Source: CAWDVB01 sp963824105
GTDB taxonomy: Bacteria; Actinomycetota; Actinomycetes; Propionibacteriales; Nocardioidaceae
Assembly: GCA_963824105.1 (NCBI GenBank)
Contig: CAWGNN010000009.1
Span: 558,001 to 622,000, forward strand
Direction: 5' to 3'
DNA: 64,000 nucleotides
Shown here: positions 7,330 to 14,397 of the stretch, in pieces
How positions within the stretch are numbered: the stretch's first letter is position 1
Layout of the letters: every line of letters starts with the position of its first letter
Notes under the pieces: generated by a model
The model's input: only the letters and a program-made list of their open reading frames with translations
What the model was told of the DNA's origin: nothing
The model's database searches: none
Program-made: the position numbers and the translations under genes

Positions 7330-8418
7330 TTACGGCACGATGACCAGCTTTCCGACATGGCGACGTTGGGCGAGGCGTTCCTGGGCGTCGCGGAGGTGCT
7401 CCAGATCGAAGGTCTGGGCTATCACGGGCCGTACGTCGCCGCGGCGTGCGATCCCGACCAGATCCTCGAAGATCCGGGGCGTGTGCATGGTGGAGCCGAC
7501 CAGGGCGAGATTGGCCAGATACAAGCGACGTACATCGATGTCGACCTGCCAGCCTCCGAGGGCCCCGGCGACGACCCAGCGGCCGCCGGCGCGCAGGAGT
7601 GCGAGGCCGTGGCCGACTGCCTTGCCGGCCACAACGTCGATGACCGAGTCGTAGCCCTGGGGGGCAGCAGCAGCGGCATCGTCGATGACGTGCCCGCGCC
7701 CACGGTCCACGATGAGGTCGGCACCGGCTCGGAGAACGGGCTCTCCCTTGGTGCCGCTGCAGACCGCCACGACCGTTGCGCCACGAGCGTGCGCGAGCTG
7801 GACGGCGGCGAGCCCCACTCCACCGGAGGCCCCGGTGACGAGCACGGTGTGTCCTGCGGCGACGGAGCCACGATCGAGCATTCCCAGCGCGGTGCCGTAG
7901 GCGATCGGCAGGGCGGCGAGCTCGGCATCGGTCAGCGGGGAGTCGTCGACGGGATGGGCCCGTGCGCTCGGCACCACCACGTACTCGGCGAAGCCTCCGT
8001 CCCGTTCGCTCCCCAGAACATCGGCCGGCCGAGCGTCCGGTCCCGGTCCGTCGTAGTTCGCCGGATCGACCAGCACTCGCGAGCCCACCAGGTCGGAGGC
8101 GTCGCCCGAGAGGACGACGGTTCCGGCCACGTCGGCACCCTGGATGCGTGGGAAGGTCAGCGGGCCGAGCCATCCAGCCTTCGCGTCCGGGTCTTCGGCC
8201 GTTCCGTAGGAGCCCTCGCGGGTCCAGATGTCGGTGTTGTTGCAGCCGGCCGCGCTCACGCGGACGAGGACCTCAGCAGGCCCGGGGGAGGGCACCGGCC
8301 TGTTCTGAATCTCGATCGCATCGAGCCCCCCGTGATGGGTGATGACCGCAGCGCGCATGGTTGCGGGCACCTGCGGCGCACCTGAGCCGTCGGGCGTCTG
8401 AGATCCGGAGGGCATCAC
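7330..8418 (-). CDS. MDR superfamily zinc-binding-type oxidoreductase
   Basis: The product is a medium-chain dehydrogenase/reductase of up to 362 aa. It has an N-terminal GroES-like domain and a Rossmann domain with VTGASGGVGLAAVQLA around residue 188. It lacks an obvious structural-zinc cysteine cluster and resembles quinone reductase or zeta-crystallin type enzymes that use NADPH. The canonical family start MRAAV is the ATG at 8358. The longer GTG/ATG start at 8418/8415 adds about 20 residues with no Shine-Dalgarno site, so the shorter start is quite possible. The acyltransferase gene follows downstream. Confidence 0.82.
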   Translation of the reverse strand: MMPSGSQTPDGSGAPQVPATMRAAVITHHGGLDAIEIQNRPVPSPGPAEVLVRVSAAGCNNTDIWTREGSYGTAEDPDAKAGWLGPLTFPRIQGADVAGTVVLSGDASDLVGSRVLVDPANYDGPGPDARPADVLGSERDGGFAEYVVVPSARAHPVDDSPLTDAELAALPIAYGTALGMLDRGSVAAGHTVLVTGASGGVGLAAVQLAHARGATVVAVCSGTKGEPVLRAGADLIVDRGRGHVIDDAAAAAPQGYDSVIDVVAGKAVGHGLALLRAGGRWVVAGALGGWQVDIDVRRLYLANLALVGSTMHTPRIFEDLVGIARRGDVRPVIAQTFDLEHLRDAQERLAQRRHVGKLVIVP

Positions 8419-8508
8419 GTCAGCATGGCATGGGGACGTTGGGCGGAGTCCTCAACCCTGGCTTGCGAAGCGCCACGGTGGGGCCCTCGCGTCCGCTCGC
8501 CTCGACGC

Positions 8509-9711
8509 TCAGACCAGCTCGTCGTCGACGTACACCGGACGCGCGGCGCGGACCCCGGCGAGGGTGAACGGGATGGCGCTGATCATCAGCAGGATGAGCA
8601 CGAGGTTCCAGTTGCCGGTGGCCTGATGGATCAGCCCCACGCCGAACGGTCCGAAGGCGGCGATGAGGTAGCCCACGGGCTGGACGAAGCCGGAGAGCTG
8701 CGCGGTGACCCCGGGAGTCCGGGTCCGGGCGGTGATGAGCGCGATCGAGAGTGGGAAGGCGAACCCGGCGGTGCCCAGGAGAATGGCCCACAGCCATGGG
8801 ACCGTGGTTGGCGCCAGCAGAAGACCTCCGTACCCGGTGACGAGGAGAACGCCGAGACCGATCATGTGTGGGGTCAGGGTGCGCGACCGGGCGACGATCG
8901 TGGGCATCAGGAAGGCGCCGAGGACGCCGACTCCGGTCAGCAGTGCCAGCAGCGCGCCGGCGTCCGTCGCGGACAGACCGTTGTCCCGGTAGATCTGGGG
9001 CAGCCAGCCGAACTGGATGTAGGCATTCATCGACTGCATCGCGAACAGCACGGTCATCGCTACGGCGGTCGGGGAGTGCGCGATGCGGCCTCTCAGCGGC
9101 AACACCGGCGGTGTGCGATCTGCGGCGGCGCCCCGCTCGCGGACTGCGAGCCATGCCCAGATCGGTAACGCGGCCACGACGAGGAGACCCCAACCACCGA
9201 CAGCGATTCGCCACCCTCCGAACTGCTCGGCGACGGGAGCGGTCAGGAGGGAGCCGAGTGCGCCGCCTGCGATGAGACCCATGCTGAAGATCGTCATCAG
9301 GGCGACTTCGAGGCCGGGCCCTTCGTGCTTCACCCACGCGGGGACGAGCACATTGCCGAGCGCCATGGCCAGCAAGGCGGCAACCGTCAGCGCCAGGAAG
9401 AACCACTGGTTGTTGCTCGTGACCCGCAGTAGGAGTGCGGTGGCCGCGGTGGCGAGCCCGATGGCAATCCCTCCGGTGATCCCGAACCGTCGGGCCAGAG
9501 CCACGGCAACCGCACCGCCGAGTCCGAAGCAGAGCGGCGGGAATGCTGTCAGCACGCCGGCGGTTCCTGCGGCCATGCCCAGGCCCGCACGCAGTTCCTC
9601 GAGGACGGGTCCAACCGAGGTGGCTCCAGGGCGAAGGTTGATCGCAGCAAGGGACACGGCCAGCACCAGCACCGTGACCGTCTGGGCGCGCTGGCTGGTC
9701 CTCAGGCTCAC
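8509..9711 (-). CDS. MFS transporter, CynX/NimT-like
   Basis: The 400-aa product has about 12 hydrophobic segments and begins with the family pattern NLRPGATSVGPVL near residue 25. That pattern is typical of the cyanate/nitroimidazole (CynX/NimT) branch of the major facilitator superfamily. Members export or import small organic anions and drugs, and the substrate here is unknown. The GTG at 9711 leaves a short cytoplasmic N terminus. Upstream in-frame codons are low-complexity and shown by no homologue pattern. The gene is followed on the same strand by the MDR gene 90 bp away. Confidence 0.82.
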   Translation of the reverse strand: MSLRTSQRAQTVTVLVLAVSLAAINLRPGATSVGPVLEELRAGLGMAAGTAGVLTAFPPLCFGLGGAVAVALARRFGITGGIAIGLATAATALLLRVTSNNQWFFLALTVAALLAMALGNVLVPAWVKHEGPGLEVALMTIFSMGLIAGGALGSLLTAPVAEQFGGWRIAVGGWGLLVVAALPIWAWLAVRERGAAADRTPPVLPLRGRIAHSPTAVAMTVLFAMQSMNAYIQFGWLPQIYRDNGLSATDAGALLALLTGVGVLGAFLMPTIVARSRTLTPHMIGLGVLLVTGYGGLLLAPTTVPWLWAILLGTAGFAFPLSIALITARTRTPGVTAQLSGFVQPVGYLIAAFGPFGVGLIHQATGNWNLVLILLMISAIPFTLAGVRAARPVYVDDELV

Positions 9712-10168
9712 GGGCGTAGAGCCTACGCGGGGTTCGCGGGCTCGCTGACGGGCACCGGATGGTGGGCCAGATGGTGAGCCGGGGGTTTGGGAGCTGGGTT
9801 GACGGCGAGCGCAGTCGACCGGGTCATCGCGTCGGCATCTCGAAGCCGAGCCTCTCCTCGGATATCGGTTTGTCGACATGGCTCCTTGCCCAGCGGCTTC
9901 ATCGAGGACTTGCCCTTCGCGGTGCCGCCGTTCACGCGCTCGGCTCCAATATGATGTGATTTGAGGCCGTTTCCCATCATTTACCTTCGGAGATCGTTAC
10001 GACACTCGACGTTCTGAGGGGCCCAAGAAGCCCCGCACCGGGATGACGGCGGGTGAAGGCGCCGAAGTGGGGGTCTCAGCGCTCCTGGCGCGATCCTGGC
10101 GGCCCCGCACAAGCTCGGCGTCTCTGACCGCACCCCGACGGGATCGCCACGGCCGACTGAACGAGACT
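9712..10168. other. Intergenic region without a convincing gene
   Basis: About 460 bp separate the MFS gene from the A-tract array. Open frames exist on the minus strand (for example 9723-9980), but they lack a ribosome binding site, a family resemblance and a normal amino-acid composition. No terminator or RNA was recognised. Confidence 0.4.
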
Positions 10169-10239
10169 GAAATGTACAAATACGCGAAAGCGTCTGAAAC
10201 ATCGGAAACGCGGTAAACATAGAAAATGGCGAAAACAGC
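10169..10239 (+). repeat. Phased A-tract array upstream of phd-relE
   Basis: Eight AAA or AAAA runs recur every 8-10 bp, at 10170, 10178, 10187, 10197, 10206, 10215, 10223 and 10232. Several units read GAAAC followed by five other bases. In a genome of this GC content such phasing is unlikely by chance. It may produce DNA curvature or be an iterated protein-binding site. It lies 22 bp before the -10 of the toxin-antitoxin operon. Confidence 0.6.
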
Positions 10240-10260
10240 GACGAGAGCCGGCGTCAGGGT

Positions 10261-10266
10261 TACCCT
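10261..10266 (+). promoter_or_regulatory. Leaderless -10 box of phd-relE
   Basis: TACCCT ends 6 nt before the GTG at 10273. No Shine-Dalgarno sequence is present. Confidence 0.42.
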
Positions 10267-10272
10267 GTCGTC

Positions 10273-10536
10273 GTGGCCGAGATCTCCGTGAGCGAAGCCA
10301 GGGCACGCCTGGCAGATGTCGTCGACGCAGCCCGGGTGGGACGCGACCCCGTGTATCTCACCCGCCGGGGCAGGCGGGTGGCCGCTGTCATCGACGCCGA
10401 CGCGCTCGACCGGCTCATCGCGGCGGCCGAGGACCTCGCTGATCTGCAGGCGGCCCGGACGGCCCAGGAGGCGGTCACCAAGGGCGAGTCGGCGATTCCC
10501 TGGGACCAAGTGATCGATGACCTCGGGCTGACATGA
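10273..10536 (+). CDS. Phd/YefM-type antitoxin
   Basis: The 87-aa product has the Phd/YefM pattern. ISVSEARARLADVVDAARVG opens the DNA-binding N-terminal half, followed by the TRRGRRVAAVIDADALDRL segment. The acidic C-terminal tail would wrap the toxin. It should repress its own promoter, possibly through the A-tract region. Its stop overlaps the toxin ATG (ATGA), so the two are coupled. Confidence 0.87.
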   Translation: MAEISVSEARARLADVVDAARVGRDPVYLTRRGRRVAAVIDADALDRLIAAAEDLADLQAARTAQEAVTKGESAIPWDQVIDDLGLT

Positions 10537-11009
10537 GCTATCGGGTCGAGGTAGCGCCCCGGGCTGTGGGGCAGCTGCAGCGTCTGGACGTTGCCGCTCG
10601 GCTGCACGTTCAAGCAGCCGTCGAGTTGCTCGCCGAGCAACCGCGCCCGAGCCGGGCCGAGCAGATCGTGGGCGGCGGAGAGTGGCGCGTGCGGACCGGG
10701 GGGCTGCGTTTGGTCTACGCCATCGACGATGAGGCCGAGGTCCTGCGGATAGTCGCCTTCGGCCGGCCGGTGCGTGCGATCCCCAAGGCGCCCCGCCTGA
10801 CCGTTCCTCCCCCCGAGCCGGACCAGACACCGCCGGACCAGGGTGAAGCGGTGAGAGTGGGCGTCTCGGCACAGGCCGAAGGGCCGGCGAAGAGGGACGC
10901 AGTGGAGATCGTCACGACCGCAGGCGGGAGCTCCGTCAGCTCCCCAACTGTCGCGAGCGACGAGGATCCGCACGCGCACAACTGGTTCTGGCGGCGCCCC
11001 CGGCACTGA
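10533..11009 (+). CDS. RelE/ParE toxin with a long C-terminal extension
   Basis: The first ~85 residues form a RelE-type core (YRVEVAPRAVGQLQRL, then WRVRTGGLRLVYAIDD and VLRIVAFGRP). RelE toxins cleave mRNA in the ribosomal A site. Family members usually end there, at 85-90 aa. This one continues about 70 residues in a proline-, glutamate- and serine-rich tail ending HNWFWRRPRH. The tail could be a lost stop codon or a real accessory segment. The ATG overlaps the antitoxin stop by 4 bp. Confidence 0.8.
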   Translation: MSYRVEVAPRAVGQLQRLDVAARLHVQAAVELLAEQPRPSRAEQIVGGGEWRVRTGGLRLVYAIDDEAEVLRIVAFGRPVRAIPKAPRLTVPPPEPDQTPPDQGEAVRVGVSAQAEGPAKRDAVEIVTTAGGSSVSSPTVASDEDPHAHNWFWRRPRH

Positions 11010-11062
11010 CGCCGCGAGGCTGGCACCTGGTGAGCGTCGGCGCGTCCCCCGCGCGCGCCGAG

Positions 11063-12244
11063 TCAGGGAGCCAGGACGTCGAAGACATCGAGATGGTCGA
11101 GGGCGACCTCCACAGCCCCGATGAGGCTGGCATCGCCGCCCAGTGTCGCGACGACGACCTGAGTCTCCTTTGCGACGGGAGCCAGGCAGTGCCGCCTCAG
11201 GGATGCGCGCAGCGGGGTGAGCACCAGCTCGCCGGCCAGGGCCAGGTCGCCACCGATCACAATGCTGCCCGGGTCGAGGAGGTTGACCACCATGGCCAGG
11301 GTGCGCCCGAGGTGTTGGCCGGCATCTTCTAGTGCCCGAGCCGCGGCGCGGTTGCCCGACCGTGCCTGGTCGATCACCTCGGTGAACGTCGCACCCGGAA
11401 GGGTGTCGCCCAAGACCCCAAGGATGTGCGGCACCGACACGTAGGCCTCCAAGCAGCCTCGGTTTCCGCAGCGGCAGAAGGGCCCGGCCTCATCCACCGA
11501 GACGTGGCCCAGCTCGCCGGCCATGCCGCTCACACCGCGCTGCAGGCGGCCCTCGAGGACGATGCCAGATCCCAGGCCCGAGGAGATCTTGAGGAAGACC
11601 AGCGACTGGCCGGGGTAGTCCGGCTTGCTCCTCAGCTCGGCTATGGCCGCGAGGTTGGCGTCGTTCTCGGCGTCGACCGGAACTTCGAAGGCATCGGACG
11701 CCGCCTTGGCGACATCCAGGCCGATCCAGCTGGGGAGGATGCCCGGGCTCTGGACGATCCCTTGTGCCAGAGGCGCCGGGAGTCCGAGGCCGATCCGCCG
11801 CAGGTCGGCGCGCGTGGCGGTCACGTGGGACAGCGCCTCGTCGAGCAACTTCGAAGCCAGAGCCAGCCGCTCGTCCGATGTCTCCTCGGGAGCCAGCGGG
11901 GCCTTGCGCCGGGTGAGGATCAGTCCGGAGAGATCGGCGACAGCCACGGCGACGTGGCTGTGTCCGAAGTCGATCCCGGCCACGACTCCCGCACCGCGCC
12001 CGATCCGTACCCGAGCACCACGTCGCCCCGATCCCTGGGTGACGTCAAGGAGGCCACTGCCGGCCAACGACCGGACGATCGCCGAGATGGTCGCCGGTGC
12101 CAGCTCGGTCTCGCGAGCCAGTTGTGCCTGAGAGAGCCCACGCCGGTGACGCTGTGCTTCGCGTAACGCCGCCAGTACCCGACGGGAGTTTGCATCGCGC
12201 AGAGCCGCGGTAGAGCCGGGCTGCGGATGTTGGGGGCTGTCCAC
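11063..12244 (-). CDS. ROK family transcriptional repressor
   Basis: The 393-aa product has an N-terminal winged helix (about residues 20-75, LSQAQLARETELAPATISAIVRSL) and a C-terminal ROK sugar-kinase-like domain. The ROK zinc motif CRCGNRGCLE is near 258-267 and an EMAGELGHVS-type motif lies just before it. Such XylR/NagC-type regulators repress sugar operons until a sugar binds. It is divergent from a sugar ABC importer, its probable target. A large inverted repeat lies between them. The GTG at 12244 has CACTAT 6 nt upstream, so the transcript is probably leaderless. Confidence 0.88.
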   Translation of the reverse strand: MDSPQHPQPGSTAALRDANSRRVLAALREAQRHRRGLSQAQLARETELAPATISAIVRSLAGSGLLDVTQGSGRRGARVRIGRGAGVVAGIDFGHSHVAVAVADLSGLILTRRKAPLAPEETSDERLALASKLLDEALSHVTATRADLRRIGLGLPAPLAQGIVQSPGILPSWIGLDVAKAASDAFEVPVDAENDANLAAIAELRSKPDYPGQSLVFLKISSGLGSGIVLEGRLQRGVSGMAGELGHVSVDEAGPFCRCGNRGCLEAYVSVPHILGVLGDTLPGATFTEVIDQARSGNRAAARALEDAGQHLGRTLAMVVNLLDPGSIVIGGDLALAGELVLTPLRASLRRHCLAPVAKETQVVVATLGGDASLIGAVEVALDHLDVFDVLAP

Positions 12245-12250
12245 GTTGAC

Positions 12251-12256
12251 ATAGTG
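12251..12256 (-). promoter_or_regulatory. Leaderless -10 box of the ROK gene
   Basis: CACTAT on the minus strand ends 6 nt before the GTG. A TTGATC -35 candidate lies 17 bp further upstream, touching the inverted repeat arm. Confidence 0.45.
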
Positions 12257-12278
12257 ATGAAGAAGTCCCTAAAGATCA

Positions 12279-12335
12279 AGACTCGAACACAAATCGGCAA
12301 TGGATAACAGTTGGGCCACATTCGTGTTCGACTCT
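12279..12335. promoter_or_regulatory. Large inverted-repeat operator between the ROK gene and sugar ABC operon
   Basis: Arms 12279-12294 and 12320-12335 match at 14 of 16 positions, separated by 25 bp. Each arm runs outward into a TTGA -35 candidate (TTGATC on the minus strand, TTGACG at 12335-12340 on the plus strand). The two divergent promoters therefore look symmetric and shared by one regulator. I infer ROK binding at both arms. Confidence 0.6.
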
Positions 12336-12373
12336 TGACGACAACCGTGTCGCATACCACACTGCCTTCATCG

Positions 12374-12420
12374 GAACAGCGCGGGGCATTGCCCCAAGAA
12401 CAGCGCGGGCTTTGCCCCAA
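12374..12420 (+). repeat. Tandem 24/23-bp hairpin repeat in the ABC operon leader
   Basis: Two tandem copies (12374-12397 and 12398-12420) share GAACAGCGCGGG followed by TTGCCCCAA. Each can fold into a small hairpin, GGGGC/GCCCC and GGGC/GCCC. They end one base before the AGGAGG site of the binding-protein gene. They may be a translational control or RNA-protein binding element. Confidence 0.55.
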
Positions 12421-12433
12421 CAGGAGGAACACC

Positions 12434-13549
12434 GTGGCATTCGACTTCAAGCGGTCCGCAGTACTTGCGGCCGCACTCATCACTGCTATGGGCGGACTGG
12501 CCGCCTGTAGCAGCAGCAACACGTCCAGCGGAGGGACCAGCGGCGGGACCAGCGGCGGCCCCGTGGTCGGCGTCATCCTTCCCGACACGACATCGTCGGC
12601 TCGCTACACGCAGTACGACGCGCCGCTGCTCACCAAGGCCTTCCAGGACGCCGGCATCGCCGCCGACATCCAGAACGCCCAGGGCGACAACGCGAAGTTC
12701 GTGTCGATCGCGCAGACCATGATCGCCGAGGGCGTCAAGGTGCTGCTGATCGACCCGGCTGACCCGCAGACCGGCATCAGCGTGGAGTCCCAGGCGAAGG
12801 CTGCGGGAATCCAGGTCATCGACTACGACCGGGTGAACCTCGGCGGGTCTGCTGAGTACTACGTGTCCTTCGACAACGTGGCCGTCGGCAAGCTGCAGGG
12901 CCAGGGTCTGCTCGACTGCCTCGGCAACGTGACGGGCGCGCAGGTCATTGAGCTCAACGGCGGCACCGACATCGACAACAACGCGGTGCTGTTCAAGCAG
13001 GGCGCTCACGAGGTCCTCGACCCGGCTGTGGCCGCGGGCACGATCAAGATCGTGGGCGAGCAGGACGTCAGCAAGTGGGACAACTCGGTTGCCGCGACTG
13101 ACTTCCAGCAGTTGCTCACCCAGAACGGTGGCAAGGTTGACGGCGTTCTCGCCGCGAACGACGGCATCGCCGCCGCCGCGATCGGTGTGTTGAAGTCCAA
13201 GAACCTGCAGGTCCCGGTCACCGGCCAGGACGCCACCACGCAGGGCCTGCAGTACATCCTCACCGGCGACCAGTGCATGACGGTCTTCAAGGACGTCAGC
13301 AAGGAGGCCGACGCGGCCGCCAAGCTGGCGATCGCTCTGGCCACCGGCGACACGGCGACGGCGAACTCGCTGGCGACCGGGACGCTGCACGACCCGCAGG
13401 GCAACCGCGACATCCCGTCGCTGCTCCTGGTTCCCGAGGCGATCACGATCAGCAACATCCAGGACGTGGTCAGCGCAGGTGCCATCACGGCAGCGGATCT
13501 CTGCAAGGGCGTGGAGACCGAGTGCACCAAGGCCGGGATCAGTTTCTGA
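12434..13549 (+). CDS. Sugar ABC transporter substrate-binding lipoprotein
   Basis: The 371-aa product starts with a lipoprotein signal (GGLAAC lipobox, Cys near 24) and a Ser/Gly-rich linker. A periplasmic-binding-protein type 1 (XylF/RbsB-like) domain follows. It would capture a monosaccharide outside the cell and hand it to the permease. The GTG at 12434 follows AGGAGG at 12422-12427. The upstream open frame (from 12311) covers the regulatory region and is not coding. It is the first gene of an importer operon under probable ROK control. The ATPase and permease follow after a strong hairpin. Confidence 0.9.
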   Translation: MAFDFKRSAVLAAALITAMGGLAACSSSNTSSGGTSGGTSGGPVVGVILPDTTSSARYTQYDAPLLTKAFQDAGIAADIQNAQGDNAKFVSIAQTMIAEGVKVLLIDPADPQTGISVESQAKAAGIQVIDYDRVNLGGSAEYYVSFDNVAVGKLQGQGLLDCLGNVTGAQVIELNGGTDIDNNAVLFKQGAHEVLDPAVAAGTIKIVGEQDVSKWDNSVAATDFQQLLTQNGGKVDGVLAANDGIAAAAIGVLKSKNLQVPVTGQDATTQGLQYILTGDQCMTVFKDVSKEADAAAKLAIALATGDTATANSLATGTLHDPQGNRDIPSLLLVPEAITISNIQDVVSAGAITAADLCKGVETECTKAGISF

Positions 13550-13565
13550 TTCCAAGCAGCCCAGA

Positions 13566-13599
13566 AGTGTGGGGTCAGGCATTAGCCTGACCCCACACT
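13566..13599 (+). other. Perfect 15-bp intercistronic hairpin
   Basis: Arms 13566-13580 and 13585-13599 are perfectly complementary with an ATTA loop. There is no T-tract. The position, between the binding-protein gene and the ATPase gene, suggests a 3' stabiliser that raises binding-protein mRNA over the downstream genes. Partial termination is the alternative. Confidence 0.7.
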
Positions 13600-13618
13600 G
13601 ACTTGTGAGGAGGGAACA

Positions 13619-14389
13619 ATGGCCGAGCCCATCCTTCGCCTCGAAGGAGTCAACAAGAGCTTCGGGCCGGTTCACGTGCTCCACGACGTGGACTTCGAGG
13701 TGTACCCCGGAGAGGTAACCGCACTTGTCGGGGACAACGGTGCCGGCAAGTCGACGCTGGTGAAGTGCGTCGCCGGTATCCATTCGATGGACTCGGGTCA
13801 GATCTACTTCGAGGGCAAGCCCGTAGAGATCCACTCGCCGGCTGCCTCGGCCGCGCTGGGTATCGAGTTCGTCTACCAGGACCTCGCGCTGGCCGACAAC
13901 CTCGACATCACCCAGAACATGTTCCTCGGTCGAGAGACCCGGAAGGGCCCCTTCCTCTCGGATGCTCAGATGGAGACCCAGGCCCGGGAGACACTCCAGA
14001 CGCTGGCGGTGCGGACCGTCAACTCGGTGCGACAGACGGTGGCCAGCCTCTCGGGTGGTCAGCGTCAGACAGTCGCGATCGCGCGAGCCGTGCTGTGGAA
14101 CGGCAAGATCGTCGTTCTGGACGAGCCCACCGCGGCGCTCGGTGTGGCGCAGACCAAGCAGGTTCTGAACTTGGTGCGACGCCTGGCCGACCACGGGATC
14201 GGCGTCGTGCTTATCTCCCACAACATGAACGAGGTGATGCAGGTGGCTGACCGGGTCGACACGCTCTACCTCGGCCGCTTGGCCGCTGAGGTGATGGCCA
14301 AGGACTCCAGCACCAGCCAGATCGTCGAACTCATCACTACCGGCCGCAGCGGGGACATCGGTCTCACTACTGCGGACGACACCGAATAG
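13619..14389 (+). CDS. Sugar ABC transporter ATPase (single domain)
   Basis: The 256-aa product has one complete ABC domain. Walker A GDNGAGKS is at residues 39-46, the signature LSGGQRQT near 145, Walker B IVVLDEP near 164, and an H-loop LISHN near 200. Enterobacterial XylG/RbsA proteins have two fused ABC domains. This single-domain form is FrcA-like and would work as a homodimer. It powers import together with the neighbouring permease. Its start follows GAGGAGGG, and the permease gene follows 8 bp after its stop. Confidence 0.9.
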   Translation: MAEPILRLEGVNKSFGPVHVLHDVDFEVYPGEVTALVGDNGAGKSTLVKCVAGIHSMDSGQIYFEGKPVEIHSPAASAALGIEFVYQDLALADNLDITQNMFLGRETRKGPFLSDAQMETQARETLQTLAVRTVNSVRQTVASLSGGQRQTVAIARAVLWNGKIVVLDEPTAALGVAQTKQVLNLVRRLADHGIGVVLISHNMNEVMQVADRVDTLYLGRLAAEVMAKDSSTSQIVELITTGRSGDIGLTTADDTE

Positions 14390-14397
14390 GGGGCACC

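Noticed and set aside
9723..9980. 85-aa minus-strand frame upstream of the MFS gene
   Set aside because: There is no ribosome binding site, no family resemblance and an irregular composition.
9997..10872. 291-aa minus-strand frame covering the A-tract array
   Set aside because: It is antisense to the Phd and RelE genes, and the A-tract periodicity gives the translated repeat appearance.
12368..14221. 617-aa minus-strand open frame
   Set aside because: It is an antisense shadow of the sugar-binding protein and ATPase genes, which have signal peptide, lipobox and ABC motifs; no start site or domain supports the antisense frame.
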